Positions 33,280-41,197 are shown, counted from the stretch's first letter. The stretch: DNA of 45,270 nt from JBGTIS01 sp041745535 (GCA_041745535.1 JBGTIS010000083.1:1-45270), one strand, 5' to 3'. Translations and numbers: made by a program. The notes: generated from the sequence alone by a model not told the origin.

Positions 33280-33894
33280 ATGGGAAGAAAAAGCTTAAAG
33301 GACATCCGGCAGAAAAAAATTATCAAAGCATTCTACAAAGTGGCTAAAAAGGAAGGCGTTGAAAACACATCCTTCGCCAAAGTAGGCAAAGCTTTGAACA
33401 TGCCACCCAGTTTGCTGGTGCACTATTTTAGTTCCAAAGAAGAATTACTACTGGCTCTGATCGATTTTATTATTGAAAAATACAAAGGTATTTACCAGCC
33501 CAAAGCCAGAGAAAATACCAACGCGCTGGACAATCTGATCTACATTCTCAATAATATTTTCTCTCATCAATGGGATAAGCTGGTCGACGATGGCCTGTTT
33601 TACAGTTGCTTTGCCCTGATATTCCGAGACAACCGCATCAAAGAAAAATACAGAGAACTGCACCTGTTATTGCGGCAATGGCTTACCGATGCCATTCAGG
33701 CCTGTGTGGATCAACAATTATTAGAAGTGGAAGACCCTGCCCAGGCCGCCGACCTTGTTTTCGTGATTTCTGATGGCGCCTATTATTTCCTCAACATGAT
33801 TGACGATCAGTATCAGTATCAGCAAAAGCTCAGTATGTATAAAAATGAAGCGTTTAAAATTCTGAACCTGGAAAGCAAAACAGTAATCCTATAG
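33280..33894 (+). CDS. TetR-family transcriptional regulator
   Basis: A 204-residue regulator. Residues about 8-55 form the TetR helix-turn-helix (IRQKKIIKAFYKVAKKEG, NTSFAKVGKALNMPPSLLVH, then YFSSKEELLLALIDFI). The rest is the helical ligand-binding and dimerisation domain (AIQACVDQQLLEVEDPAQAA, VFVISDGAYYFLNMI). The effector cannot be told from sequence. It is divergent from susC pair 2 with a TetR-type palindrome in the shared upstream region, which suggests control of itself and of that transporter pair. The alpha/beta hydrolase gene follows after about 167 bp. Confidence 0.93.
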   Translation: MGRKSLKDIRQKKIIKAFYKVAKKEGVENTSFAKVGKALNMPPSLLVHYFSSKEELLLALIDFIIEKYKGIYQPKARENTNALDNLIYILNNIFSHQWDKLVDDGLFYSCFALIFRDNRIKEKYRELHLLLRQWLTDAIQACVDQQLLEVEDPAQAADLVFVISDGAYYFLNMIDDQYQYQQKLSMYKNEAFKILNLESKTVIL

Positions 33895-34061
33895 CCGTAT
33901 AGAATTTATTCCGGGCCTTCCTGGCCGGCCATGCCTTTGTCTGTTTGATTCAATCTTTGGCTTAGTTTTTTAAAAATCAGAAATGTATTGGAAAATGCCT
34001 GAACATTATTGGGGTAAAATGAGTTTTTGGTAAAATTCAACCTTTTAAATTGTAAGTGTTT

Positions 34062-35066
34062 ATGCCGAAATCAATCCTGTATTTTGTTACTTTCTATTTT
34101 TTTCTTGTCACTGCCACGTATGCCCAAAACGCGGCCATTGAAAAACAAAAACCGGAACCATTGGGCATTGCCATGGAAGGTTTTGAATATCCGTTCGAAG
34201 TGAAGTACCTGCGCCTTAACCTCGAAGGTCAGGATGTGCGAATGGCGTATATGGATGTGAATGTTCCTGGTGATCAAACGGTGGTGCTGTTCCACGGAAA
34301 AAATTTTTTTGGTGCCTACTGGAAAGAAACCATAGAAAAACTGGCCGAAGCTGGTTACCGGGTGGTAGTTCCCGATCAGATCGGTTTCGGCAAATCCTCC
34401 AAACCCAATATCCATTATAGTTTTCCTATGTTGGCCGCCAATACCAAACAATTGCTGGACACCCTGCAAATAGAAAGCGCGGCCATTGTGGGCCATTCTA
34501 TGGGGGGCATGCTGGCCACCCGCTTCGCGCTGATGTATCCGGAAACTACCGAACGGCTGATATTGGAAAATCCTATCGGGCTGGAAGATTATAAACCCAT
34601 AGTACCTTATGCTACTATCGAAGCACAGTATAAAAGCACCCTGGCACTTACCGAGGAAAGCATTCGTAAATATCAGGAATCATACTATGTGAACTGGAGC
34701 CCTGAATACGAAACTTATGTGCAGGTGCATTACCGATGGACACTGAGTGGTGAATATCCCCGACTGGCCTGGGCATCGGCCCTTACGGCGGATATGATTT
34801 ACAACCAACCGGTGGCTTATGAGTTTTCCGACATCAAAGTACCTACCCTGCTGATTATTGGTCAGGCAGACCGGACGGTGGTAGGAAAGAACAGGGTTCC
34901 AAGAGAGGACCTGGACAAAGTAGGACAGTATCCGCGACTGGGTAAAAAAGTAGCCGAAACCATTCCGGACGCACAATTAATAGAAATAGAAAATGTAGGA
35001 CATATCCCGCATTTCGAGGCAAAAGATCAGTTTTATGCCGCTTTGCTGAAGTTTGTGGCGAACTAA
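34062..35066 (+). CDS. Secreted alpha/beta-fold hydrolase
   Basis: A 334-residue exported hydrolase. MPKSILYFVTFYFFLVTATY with AQ is a signal peptide; the ATG at 34062 is preferred to a GTG two codons upstream. Catalytic elements: VVLFHGKNFFG oxyanion region, nucleophile Ser146 in VGHSMGGMLATRF, Asp270 in LLIIGQADRTV and His314 in NVGHIPHFE. Residues about 170-245 form a lid domain. The substrate is not evident; such enzymes include esterases and C-C bond hydrolases. It follows the tetR gene on the same strand with a 167-bp gap, so co-regulation is possible but not shown. Confidence 0.9.
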   Translation: MPKSILYFVTFYFFLVTATYAQNAAIEKQKPEPLGIAMEGFEYPFEVKYLRLNLEGQDVRMAYMDVNVPGDQTVVLFHGKNFFGAYWKETIEKLAEAGYRVVVPDQIGFGKSSKPNIHYSFPMLAANTKQLLDTLQIESAAIVGHSMGGMLATRFALMYPETTERLILENPIGLEDYKPIVPYATIEAQYKSTLALTEESIRKYQESYYVNWSPEYETYVQVHYRWTLSGEYPRLAWASALTADMIYNQPVAYEFSDIKVPTLLIIGQADRTVVGKNRVPREDLDKVGQYPRLGKKVAETIPDAQLIEIENVGHIPHFEAKDQFYAALLKFVAN

Positions 35067-35213
35067 AGTTTGAACGACTGCCCGTTTCACCGATTTACCT
35101 GGACAAAGGATAGTAAAAATATATTCATAAAGGTTAAAGGGCTTATTCCTATGCCATCCGATATTTTTTTTATGTTAGGTGCTATGAAAATCAGGTTTAT
35201 CGCTACGATCTGT

Positions 35214-35221
35214 TATTTTTG
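35214..35221 (+). promoter_or_regulatory. Candidate -7 box upstream of the GreA-like gene
   Basis: TATTTTTG fits the Bacteroidota -7 consensus TAnnTTTG exactly and lies 33 bp before the ATG at 35255. No clear TTG lies at -33. A TTG inside the box at 35219 opens a longer frame, but that start would lie within the promoter and is not used. Confidence 0.45.
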
Positions 35222-35254
35222 CGAAAAAATTGTATACTCATAAAAATCAATACA

Positions 35255-35713
35255 ATGGATAAACGAATTAAATTAAAAAAAGAAATTGTCGAAACTTGTA
35301 TAAAAGTAAAAAGTGAAGAATTAGCCATTTTAAAAAAAGCCCAGAAAGAACAACTGGAAAGTGCCAACCAAGACGATATTGATAAGGCTGATATGGTGGA
35401 AAACCCGAAACAGGAAATGATGGAGGAAATCCAGATGAAAGCGCAAACCCTGGATGCCCTGGCCAATCAGATAATCGTGCTGAAATCTATCCGCACCGAA
35501 GAAGTCCATCAGCGGGTAGGACTCGGATCCATAGTGGTTACCAATCATGGAACTTTTCTGGTGGCGGTGGCGCAGGAAAAATTTAAAGTTGGGAAAAATA
35601 CCTATCTTGGGATTTCAAGAGAAAGTCCGTTGTATAAAAAAATTGCCGATTCGCCCAAAGATACTACCGTACACATTGGCGAAATCAAATATGAAATTCA
35701 GGATCTTTTTTAA
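35255..35713 (+). CDS. GreA/GreB-like protein
   Basis: A 152-residue cytosolic protein with the two-part layout of transcript-cleavage factors. The N-terminal half is a charged coiled coil (IVETCIKVKSEELAILKKAQ, MMEEIQMKAQTLDALANQII). The C-terminal half resembles the FKBP-like domain (VGLGSIVVTNHGTFLVAVA, GISRESPLYKKIADSPKDTTV). True GreA has acidic residues at the coiled-coil tip; here the tip region reads ESANQDDIDKADMVENP, which has acidic residues but is not the canonical sequence. It may therefore be a GreA paralogue acting at the RNA polymerase secondary channel without cleavage activity. It is followed 21 bp later by a carboxylesterase-type gene. Confidence 0.75.
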   Translation: MDKRIKLKKEIVETCIKVKSEELAILKKAQKEQLESANQDDIDKADMVENPKQEMMEEIQMKAQTLDALANQIIVLKSIRTEEVHQRVGLGSIVVTNHGTFLVAVAQEKFKVGKNTYLGISRESPLYKKIADSPKDTTVHIGEIKYEIQDLF

Positions 35714-35734
35714 ATTAACACCTTCTTTCCGCAA

Positions 35735-36364
35735 ATGATTATCCACAATGAACCTGTTGCCTTTGCCGGCAAACCATTAAGGGAAGCCAAAAAAGTACTT
35801 ATTATGGTGCATGGCAGGGGCGACAATGCCCAAAACTTTGTTCAGCTATCCTCTGAGTTTTATGCCAATGACTTCGCTTTCGCGGCACCCCAGGCCATTG
35901 GCAATACCTGGTATCCGTACAGCTTTATGATGCCTCCCGAAAAAAATGAGCCCCACCTCTCTATGAGTTTATCGGCCATTTCAGAACTGACACATAACCT
36001 GCACGGACTTGGGTTCAAACCCGGTCAGCTTTATTTTGCCGGCTTCTCGCAGGGCGCCTGTTTAACGCTGGAATACACAGCCCGGAATGCCCGGAAATAT
36101 GGTGGCATTATCGCTTTTACAGGTGGGTTGCTGGGCGACGAAATAAATGTGGGTAAATATTCGGGTGACTTTGCCGGTACTTCTGTGTTTATTGGTGCCA
36201 GCGATCATGATCCGCATGTGCCTGAAGAACGGGTGCATGAATCGGCCCGTGTATTTACAGAAATGGCTGCCAAAGTAACCAAGAAAATTTATCCGGGCAT
36301 GGGCCATACCATCAATCAGGATGAAATTAACATCGCCAACCTGATTCTGAACGATACTTTATAA
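35735..36364 (+). CDS. Phospholipase/carboxylesterase-family alpha/beta hydrolase
   Basis: A 209-residue cytosolic hydrolase without a signal peptide. The family pattern is clear: VLIMVHGRGDNAQNF near the start, nucleophile Ser105 in FAGFSQGACLTLEY, catalytic Asp159 in GASDHDPHVPEERV and His191 in PGMGHTI. This is the usual size and motif set of the YpfH/acyl-protein-thioesterase-like group; the natural substrate is unknown. It lies 21 bp after the GreA-like gene and ends 11 bp from the convergent App1-type phosphatase gene. Confidence 0.9.
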   Translation: MIIHNEPVAFAGKPLREAKKVLIMVHGRGDNAQNFVQLSSEFYANDFAFAAPQAIGNTWYPYSFMMPPEKNEPHLSMSLSAISELTHNLHGLGFKPGQLYFAGFSQGACLTLEYTARNARKYGGIIAFTGGLLGDEINVGKYSGDFAGTSVFIGASDHDPHVPEERVHESARVFTEMAAKVTKKIYPGMGHTINQDEINIANLILNDTL

Positions 36365-36375
36365 CTTCTGTTTAC

Positions 36376-37509
36376 TTATTCCGGTCGGTTTTTGTCCTCC
36401 TCCACATTTTTTCTGATGGATTCAATGGCTTTTTCTCCAATCAGACCCTTTTCTTTGGCGTGCAACGCCGCTTCCAGTGTATCAGCACAAAGTACCATGT
36501 CTACCCCTGCGGCTTTAGTTTTTTCGGCCAGTTTTTTGATTTGCTGATCGCGGTCATCGCCGGTAACATCCCGGATGTATATGGCCAGCACCCTTTCAGG
36601 ATAATCCCCTACCAGCCGCTGGTAAATTTCAGCATCTTTCTGTCCGCTGTCGCCCACCAGCACAAACGGCAGGTCCGGATAGGTATCCATCACATGCCTG
36701 ATCTTCTCCATTTTGTGTTCTTTATGACCAGGCTTTATAAATTTCTCCTCATTGACGCCCATATCGCTGAGCAGAAGCGAGCCTTTTGGAATATCGTGGG
36801 CTTCCATAAAGCCACTCAGCAAATCATATAGGTTCCAGGGGCTGCTCGATACATAAAAAATTGGATTCTGAAAAGCACCCTGCTCATCGCATAAAGCCTG
36901 ATAAAAGGCGCTTACGCCTGGAAAAGGTGACCGGCTTTTGGCGCTTTTGGCGAATATTAGGTACGCTTTCCTGAAAATTTCGGTAGAATGGGAAATCATT
37001 ACCGTATCGTCGATATCGGAAATAATGCCAAATTTGGACTGGGCATTCGGAATTAACACCTCTCCTACTGCTTTTACCTCACCCTGTTCTTCCAGGATGT
37101 TGTCTATCAGCTCCACGTTTATCCGATGCCAGATGTTTTCGTCCGGGAGCTTTATGGTAACCGGCATTGTGGCAGTATAGTATCCTTCCTCATCCGTTTC
37201 CACTTCTACCGATTGTCCCTCGAAAGATACGCGGACCCGCGCATGCGGAAATTCATCGCTTTCGTACCGTTTGAAAGACAGCATGATGTTCTCCCACAAG
37301 GAATTGTCCTCCTCATTATCAGTAATGCCTTCTTTTTCCAGAACCCGGCCCAGGACATGAATTTCCTGGCAGTTTCCATAGCCGATATAAGGAAAAATAA
37401 TGACCGGATCGAGCAGGTTCATTCGTTTTTTCACGTAAAAGCGCGTCTTGCTCAGTGTTTTGTCCATTTTGTCGAGCAGGGTCAGGGCTAATTTCTTTGG
37501 ATGTGCCAT
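36376..37509 (-). CDS. App1-type phosphatase (DUF2183 family)
   Basis: A 377-residue HAD-superfamily protein. The catalytic DxDxT motif is Asp165-Ile-Asp167-Asp168-Thr169 in GIISDIDDTVMIS. It is followed by FYVSSSPWNLYDLLSGFMEA and FVLVGDSGQKDAEIYQRL, which match the phosphatidate phosphatase App1 catalytic domain. The N-terminal 150 residues form a beta-rich domain (VRVSFEGQSVEVETDEEGYY). In yeast the App1 domain dephosphorylates phosphatidate; in bacteria the substrate is uncertain. No signal peptide is present. It is transcribed divergently from the LolA-like gene. Confidence 0.88.
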   Translation of the reverse strand: MAHPKKLALTLLDKMDKTLSKTRFYVKKRMNLLDPVIIFPYIGYGNCQEIHVLGRVLEKEGITDNEEDNSLWENIMLSFKRYESDEFPHARVRVSFEGQSVEVETDEEGYYTATMPVTIKLPDENIWHRINVELIDNILEEQGEVKAVGEVLIPNAQSKFGIISDIDDTVMISHSTEIFRKAYLIFAKSAKSRSPFPGVSAFYQALCDEQGAFQNPIFYVSSSPWNLYDLLSGFMEAHDIPKGSLLLSDMGVNEEKFIKPGHKEHKMEKIRHVMDTYPDLPFVLVGDSGQKDAEIYQRLVGDYPERVLAIYIRDVTGDDRDQQIKKLAEKTKAAGVDMVLCADTLEAALHAKEKGLIGEKAIESIRKNVEEDKNRPE

Positions 37510-37637
37510 GAATTAATAAATTTCTGATCGGTTCACCGTATAAACAATCCGAATAATTATTTGTTCTTCAGGTTTAATTATCTATTTGGGAATTGAGGCG
37601 ATTACAACTAAATTAACAGCCGATTTAACGCGTAAAA

Positions 37638-38369
37638 ATGAAAGCATTTAAAATCAGTTTAATACTACTTATGATTGGATGCACGACCCGTTTAGCCGTG
37701 GCACAAAATGGCAAAGAGATAGTTGAACAATACCTGGAAAACACAGGCGGAAAAAAAAACTGGGAAGCCGTTACCTCTAAAACGCTGGAAGGCACCATCA
37801 AAATGGGACACATGACGTTCTCTACCCAGATTTATCAGAAGCCACCCGATTGGCAACGGGCAGAGATGGAAGTGCAGGGCGTGAAAATTATTCAGGCCTA
37901 CGATGGTAAAAATGCCTGGATGGTGAACCCCATGGAAAATGGCGACCGGGCGCCGCATCGAATGCCCGAAGATCTGGCCAGCGAATTTAAAGATCAGTCG
38001 TTTGACAGCGAATTTTTAAATTACAAAAAGAAAGGGCATACCATCGACCTGGAAGGCAAAGAGGAAGTGGAAGGCGTGGAAGCTTATAAAATAAAACTCA
38101 CTAAGGAGAACGGCGAAGTGGAATACCATTTCTTTGATACCGAAAATTACCTGCCGGTTATGATGCGGTCGAAAGTAATAGGCGGGCCGTTTGCCGGACA
38201 GGACACTGAAATGTTTCTAGGCAACTTTCAGGAAGTGAAAGGATTGGTTTTTCCGTTTTATCTGAAAACCAAAATCAATGGGCAGGACATTCAGGAAATC
38301 ACCTTCGACAACATCCGTATTAATGAAGAAATGCCCGACAGCCTCTTTGTGGCGCCCAATCTCAAATAA
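37638..38369 (+). CDS. LolA-like periplasmic protein (outer-membrane lipoprotein-sorting fold)
   Basis: A 243-residue exported protein. The N-terminus MKAFKISLILLMIG with a later AVAQ cleavage site is a signal peptide. The mature part begins with the helix GKEIVEQYLENTGGKKNWEA, then a run of beta strands (LEGTIKMGHMTFSTQIYQKP, IIQAYDGKNAWMVNPM, VEAYKIKLTKENGEVEYHFF, LPVMMRSKVIGG), which fits the half-barrel LolA/LolB fold seen in many Bacteroidota proteins. It is unlikely to be the housekeeping LolA; the role is unknown. It is single, divergent from the phosphatase gene, and followed by an inverted repeat. Confidence 0.8.
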   Translation: MKAFKISLILLMIGCTTRLAVAQNGKEIVEQYLENTGGKKNWEAVTSKTLEGTIKMGHMTFSTQIYQKPPDWQRAEMEVQGVKIIQAYDGKNAWMVNPMENGDRAPHRMPEDLASEFKDQSFDSEFLNYKKKGHTIDLEGKEEVEGVEAYKIKLTKENGEVEYHFFDTENYLPVMMRSKVIGGPFAGQDTEMFLGNFQEVKGLVFPFYLKTKINGQDIQEITFDNIRINEEMPDSLFVAPNLK

Positions 38370-38374
38370 TTTAC

Positions 38375-38457
38375 TCAATGTTCAATGCTCAACGCTCAAT
38401 TACACCGCGAACCGTGTTTATGGAATTGAGCATTGAATGTGGAACATTGAGCGTTAA
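38375..38457. repeat. Imperfect inverted repeat built from ATTGAGC/ATTGAAC-type units
   Basis: The left part (38375-38401) is made of TCAATGTTCAATGC and CAACGCTCAATT units. The right part (38424-38457) carries the complementary AATTGAGCATTGAAT and GGAACATTGAGCG. The arms pair imperfectly. It starts six bases after the LolA-like stop. There is no T run, so it is not a classical terminator. A short frame across it is treated as chance. Confidence 0.6.
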
Positions 38458-38562
38458 TTTTAAAGCCGCGTTAGGGTCCATTCGCTTCGGCGATCCGATT
38501 GAAAAAGATACGCGACATGATAAGGGCTTCCATTCCATGGTGGCCGATTCCATGGCGGCCAA

Positions 38563-38622
38563 GCCCTGTGCTACCAGTGATCATTAGGATTCTATCTGTC
38601 AAGAGGTACGATAGACAGAATG
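38563..38622. repeat. Copy A of a 60-bp block shared with 41970-42029
   Basis: Aligned without gaps, the 60 bases from GCCCTGTGC to GACAGAATG match positions 41970-42029 at 45 of 60 positions. The second copy directly precedes a tyrosine-recombinase remnant, so this copy is read as part of the same decayed element, here upstream of the amylase gene. No intact gene is seen between 38370 and 38916. Confidence 0.7.
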
Positions 38623-38668
38623 CTCAACAGGCACGGAATTTACTTCCGCGTCACAGGTATAGCCAACA

Positions 38669-38684
38669 GAATGACCACCCACGC
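38669..38684. repeat. 16-bp direct repeat, left copy
   Basis: GAATGACCACCCACGC here is identical to 40594-40609, and the following 25-30 bases remain similar (TTATGTAAACGCGCGG against GTTACAAACGCAAGG). The two copies bracket the alpha-amylase gene in direct orientation. Confidence 0.8.
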
Positions 38685-38814
38685 TTATGTAAACGCGCGG
38701 GAGCAGGGTATTATTAACATACAGGAACGGAGGGCATTTAGAAGTTTTTTTGCCCCATTCTATCTTTTCATACTGGCTGTTTTTATTACATGTTTTTGCA
38801 CAGCTTTTATTGTT

Positions 38815-38835
38815 ATCCCGAACGAATGGAGGGAT
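38815..38835. repeat. Short ATCCC...GGGAT palindromic repeat
   Basis: ATCCCGAACG followed by AATGGAGGGAT resembles the intergenic ATCCCGAACGAAGTGAGGGAT-type repeats I know from many bacterial genomes. Only one copy is in this window, so the family assignment is from memory. Confidence 0.45.
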
Positions 38836-38916
38836 ATTAAAGACAAACAAGCTTTTCAATCTGACGATAATTGAGCGCATGAGCAAGATTTCTTAAATTC
38901 ACTTAATGGTCATATT

Positions 38917-40563
38917 ATGCATGTAGGCGTGATTAGAAAAATATTCGTTTTTGCCGGCTTCCTACTAAGTTTGGGTTGCTCTGAGAACGACAAGATTAAT
39001 TCAGCTCCCATTGGACCACCCACCACCACAGCCCCGACCAAAGGCCAGACTTATTGGTGGAATGAAGGCGTTTTTTATGAAATTTTCGTGCGCAGTTTCT
39101 ACGATAGCAATGGGGATGGCATCGGAGACCTGCAGGGAATTATTCAAAAACTCGATTACCTGAACGATGGCGACCCAAATACCACTACCGATTTGGGGGT
39201 AAAGGGCATCTGGCTGATGCCCATCAATCCATCGCCCAGTTACCATGGGTATGATGTGGTAGACTATCGTAGCGTTAATCCGGATTATGGTACCAATGCC
39301 GACTTTAAGCAGCTCATAGACGAAGCGCATCGCCGTGGAATCAAGGTAATTATTGATCTGGTAATCAACCATACTTCCAGCCAGCATCCCTGGTTTCAGT
39401 CGGCCAGAAATGGCGACGCAAATTTCAGAAACTGGTATATATGGTCCGATTCAAAGCCTGAATATGCGGGACCCTGGGGCCAGAATGTTTGGCATGCCTA
39501 CGGCGGAGCCTACTATTATGGCGTTTTCTGGTCTGAAATGCCCGACCTGAACTATACCAATGAGGAAGTAAAAACCGAAATAAAGGATATTACCAGGTAC
39601 TGGCTCGAGGAGATGCACATAGACGGATTCCGCCTGGATGCGGCCAAACACATTGTAGAAGCGGGTGCCCAGCAGGAGAATACACAGGGCACACTAAACT
39701 GGTGGTCGACTTTTAACCAGACGTTTAAAAGTATTAATCCGGATGCACTTGCTGTGGGTGAGGTATGGGATGAGACTATTGTGGTTTTAAGTTACCTGGA
39801 TCATCGCCTTGATTTTTGTTTTGAATTTGATCTGGCGCAGGATATACTGGCTGCGGTCAATAATTCGAATCCTGCACCGATTGTACAAAAAATGGAAGCG
39901 CTGAATACCCTGTACCCCTACCACCAATATGGTACTTTCCTTACCAATCATGACCAAAATCGAACCATCGGTGCCCTGTCCAACGGTATTCCCAGAAACA
40001 GGCTGGCCGCCACCATTTACCTCACCCTTCCTGGTATTCCATTTATTTATTATGGTGAAGAAATTGCGATGCAGGGGCAAAAACCCGATGAAGATATCCG
40101 TACGCCTATGCTTTGGAATACCGGTACCCACGCAGGCTTTTCCACGACCCAGCCCTGGAGGAACGTAAATAGCAACTATGAAACCTACAATGTAGCCACG
40201 CTTCAAAGTGAGGAGCAATCTATTTGGAAACGGTATAACCAACTGGTGCAAATAAGAAACAGTGAATCAGCACTCAGTGTGGGTACCTATCAAACCGTTT
40301 CTGCCAATGTAAAAGAAATATATGCCTACCTTCGGTACGATGAAGGTACTGCCATCCTGGTGGTTCATAATTTTGGCAAAAAACTGGAAGACTTTACCCT
40401 CACCCTAGAAACAACCCTGTTGAAAGAAGGGACCTATGATGTGGCAGACCTGCTATCCGGTAATGTTCAAACCCAGATTACCATTAACCAATATGGCGGC
40501 TTTATCAAGTATGCCATTGACGAATTAAACGCCTTTGAATCACTTATATTAAAGATTCAGTAA
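38917..40563 (+). CDS. GH13 alpha-amylase-family lipoprotein
   Basis: A 548-residue glycoside hydrolase acting on alpha-glucans, with a lipoprotein signal (IFVFAGFLLSLGC, Cys21). The four GH13 regions are intact: DLVINHTS (region I), DGFRLDAAKH with nucleophile Asp241 (II), GEVWD with acid/base Glu282 (III) and LTNHDQ with Asp346 (IV). The N-terminal part has VFYEIFVRSFYDSNGDGIGD, typical of oligosaccharide-type GH13 enzymes; the C-terminal beta domain ends ESLILKIQ. It would be anchored at the cell surface or in the periplasm. No susCD or MalR-type regulator adjoins it. It is bracketed by direct repeats and by recombinase remnants, so it may have arrived as mobile cargo. Confidence 0.95.
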   Translation: MHVGVIRKIFVFAGFLLSLGCSENDKINSAPIGPPTTTAPTKGQTYWWNEGVFYEIFVRSFYDSNGDGIGDLQGIIQKLDYLNDGDPNTTTDLGVKGIWLMPINPSPSYHGYDVVDYRSVNPDYGTNADFKQLIDEAHRRGIKVIIDLVINHTSSQHPWFQSARNGDANFRNWYIWSDSKPEYAGPWGQNVWHAYGGAYYYGVFWSEMPDLNYTNEEVKTEIKDITRYWLEEMHIDGFRLDAAKHIVEAGAQQENTQGTLNWWSTFNQTFKSINPDALAVGEVWDETIVVLSYLDHRLDFCFEFDLAQDILAAVNNSNPAPIVQKMEALNTLYPYHQYGTFLTNHDQNRTIGALSNGIPRNRLAATIYLTLPGIPFIYYGEEIAMQGQKPDEDIRTPMLWNTGTHAGFSTTQPWRNVNSNYETYNVATLQSEEQSIWKRYNQLVQIRNSESALSVGTYQTVSANVKEIYAYLRYDEGTAILVVHNFGKKLEDFTLTLETTLLKEGTYDVADLLSGNVQTQITINQYGGFIKYAIDELNAFESLILKIQ

Positions 40564-40593
40564 GTTAAACCATTGCCTGTAAAGTACGATTGG

Positions 40594-40609
40594 GAATGAC
40601 CACCCACGC
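40594..40609. repeat. 16-bp direct repeat, right copy
   Basis: Identical to 38669-38684 and about 30 bp past the amylase stop codon; see the left copy. It lies about 50 bp upstream of the first recombinase remnant. Confidence 0.8.
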
Positions 40610-40656
40610 GTTACAAACGCAAGGTAACAGGTCAGATTGTCAAGGTTAGTTTTTTT

Positions 40657-40731
40657 ACACAGGTGGCTACAAACCATTTCAAAAACATTAAAAATCCATT
40701 AGATTGGCAACTAATTATGCATGGCAGATAA
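40657..40731 (+). pseudogene. Tyrosine-recombinase C-terminal remnant, copy 1
   Basis: The frame reads TQVATNHFKNIKNPLDWQL and ends at a TAA at 40729-40731. The pattern VxTxxFKNIKNPLD is the usual C-terminus of XerD/IntI-like integrases just after the catalytic tyrosine. The tyrosine and everything upstream are missing. Copy 2 at 42030-42126 aligns with it. Beyond the stop both copies continue into the same boundary sequence. Confidence 0.65.
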
Positions 40732-40736
40732 AGCGT

Positions 40737-40759
40737 ATAGTGCACTTTATACAAATGTT
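40737..40759. other. Attachment-site-like boundary, copy 1
   Basis: These 23 bases (ATAGTGCACTTTATAC then AAATGTT) match 42174-42196 at 20 of 23 positions. After the terminal GTT the two loci share nothing recognisable: here ACCACCC and the antitoxin region, there GGGCG and the GNAT-like gene. A conserved left side with a variable right side, directly behind a recombinase 3' end, is what an attI-like integration point would look like. Confidence 0.5.
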
Positions 40760-40807
40760 ACCACCCATTAAAATAAAAAAGAAATAAAAATTATATAGCT
40801 CGATTTT

Positions 40808-40838
40808 TGTACTTATTTTTGTACAGATTTATGTACAA
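40808..40838. promoter_or_regulatory. YefM-type operator: three TGTACA-like boxes
   Basis: TGTACT (40808), TGTACA (40820) and TGTACA (40832) are spaced exactly 12 bp apart, ending 16 bp before the antitoxin ATG. The last two form a perfect inverted repeat TTGTACA...TGTACAA. TGTACA core palindromes with 12-bp spacing are known for yefM-yoeB autoregulation, so this is very probably the operator of the following gene. Confidence 0.8.
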
Positions 40839-40853
40839 TGAAATAACTTTGCT

Positions 40854-41108
40854 ATGTTAACAACAACAATTTCAGATTTTAGGAAAGATATCAAGAAGTA
40901 TCTTGATAAAGTAACCCAAAACTTTGAAACTCTTATCATTAATAGAGGAAAAGATAATGGTGTAGTGATTATGTCATTAACCGAATATAATTCACTTTGT
41001 GCCACTCAACACGAACTATCATCAAGAGAAAATGAGAGAAGGTTAGATTCCGCGAAAGATAAACTGAAAAATGGTCCAACATATCATAAAGACTTGTTGG
41101 AAGAATGA
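40854..41108 (+). CDS. Phd/YefM-family antitoxin
   Basis: An 84-residue antitoxin. The N-terminal DNA-binding/dimerisation part is typical (TTTISDFRKDIKKYLDKVTQ, TLIINRGKDNGVVIMSLTEY with NSL). The C-terminal half is a charged toxin-binding tail (RRLDSAKDKLKNGPTYHKDL). It is intact and has its operator directly upstream. Its stop overlaps the start of the toxin frame by 4 bp, the usual arrangement, but the toxin is truncated. Solitary antitoxins can persist as decoys against related toxins; here it may simply be a survivor of cassette decay. Confidence 0.93.
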   Translation: MLTTTISDFRKDIKKYLDKVTQNFETLIINRGKDNGVVIMSLTEYNSLCATQHELSSRENERRLDSAKDKLKNGPTYHKDLLEE

Positions 41109-41197
41109 AGTATATATTTGTTGATGAGTCCTGGGAAGATTATTTGTACTGGCAAAAGACTAATAAGAAGATGCTAAAGCGAATTAATGATCTACTG
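41105..41197 (+). pseudogene. YoeB/Txe-type toxin, truncated after about 31 codons
   Basis: The first 31 codons read MKYIFVDESWEDYLYWQKTN then KKMLKRINDLL, the standard N-terminus of YoeB-family mRNA interferases, which are normally about 85 residues. After LL the similarity stops: the next bases lead to the boundary of another cassette, and the catalytic C-terminal part is absent. The frame happens to stay open into the following gene, giving an artificial fusion of 246 codons. The break looks like a deletion or recombination join. Confidence 0.85.

Noticed and set aside
38378..38874. Two short plus-strand frames (69 and 84 codons) after the LolA-like gene
   Set aside because: They are laid over inverted repeats and the 60-bp element block, have no recognisable domain, and the matching block at 41970-42029 does not preserve any frame.
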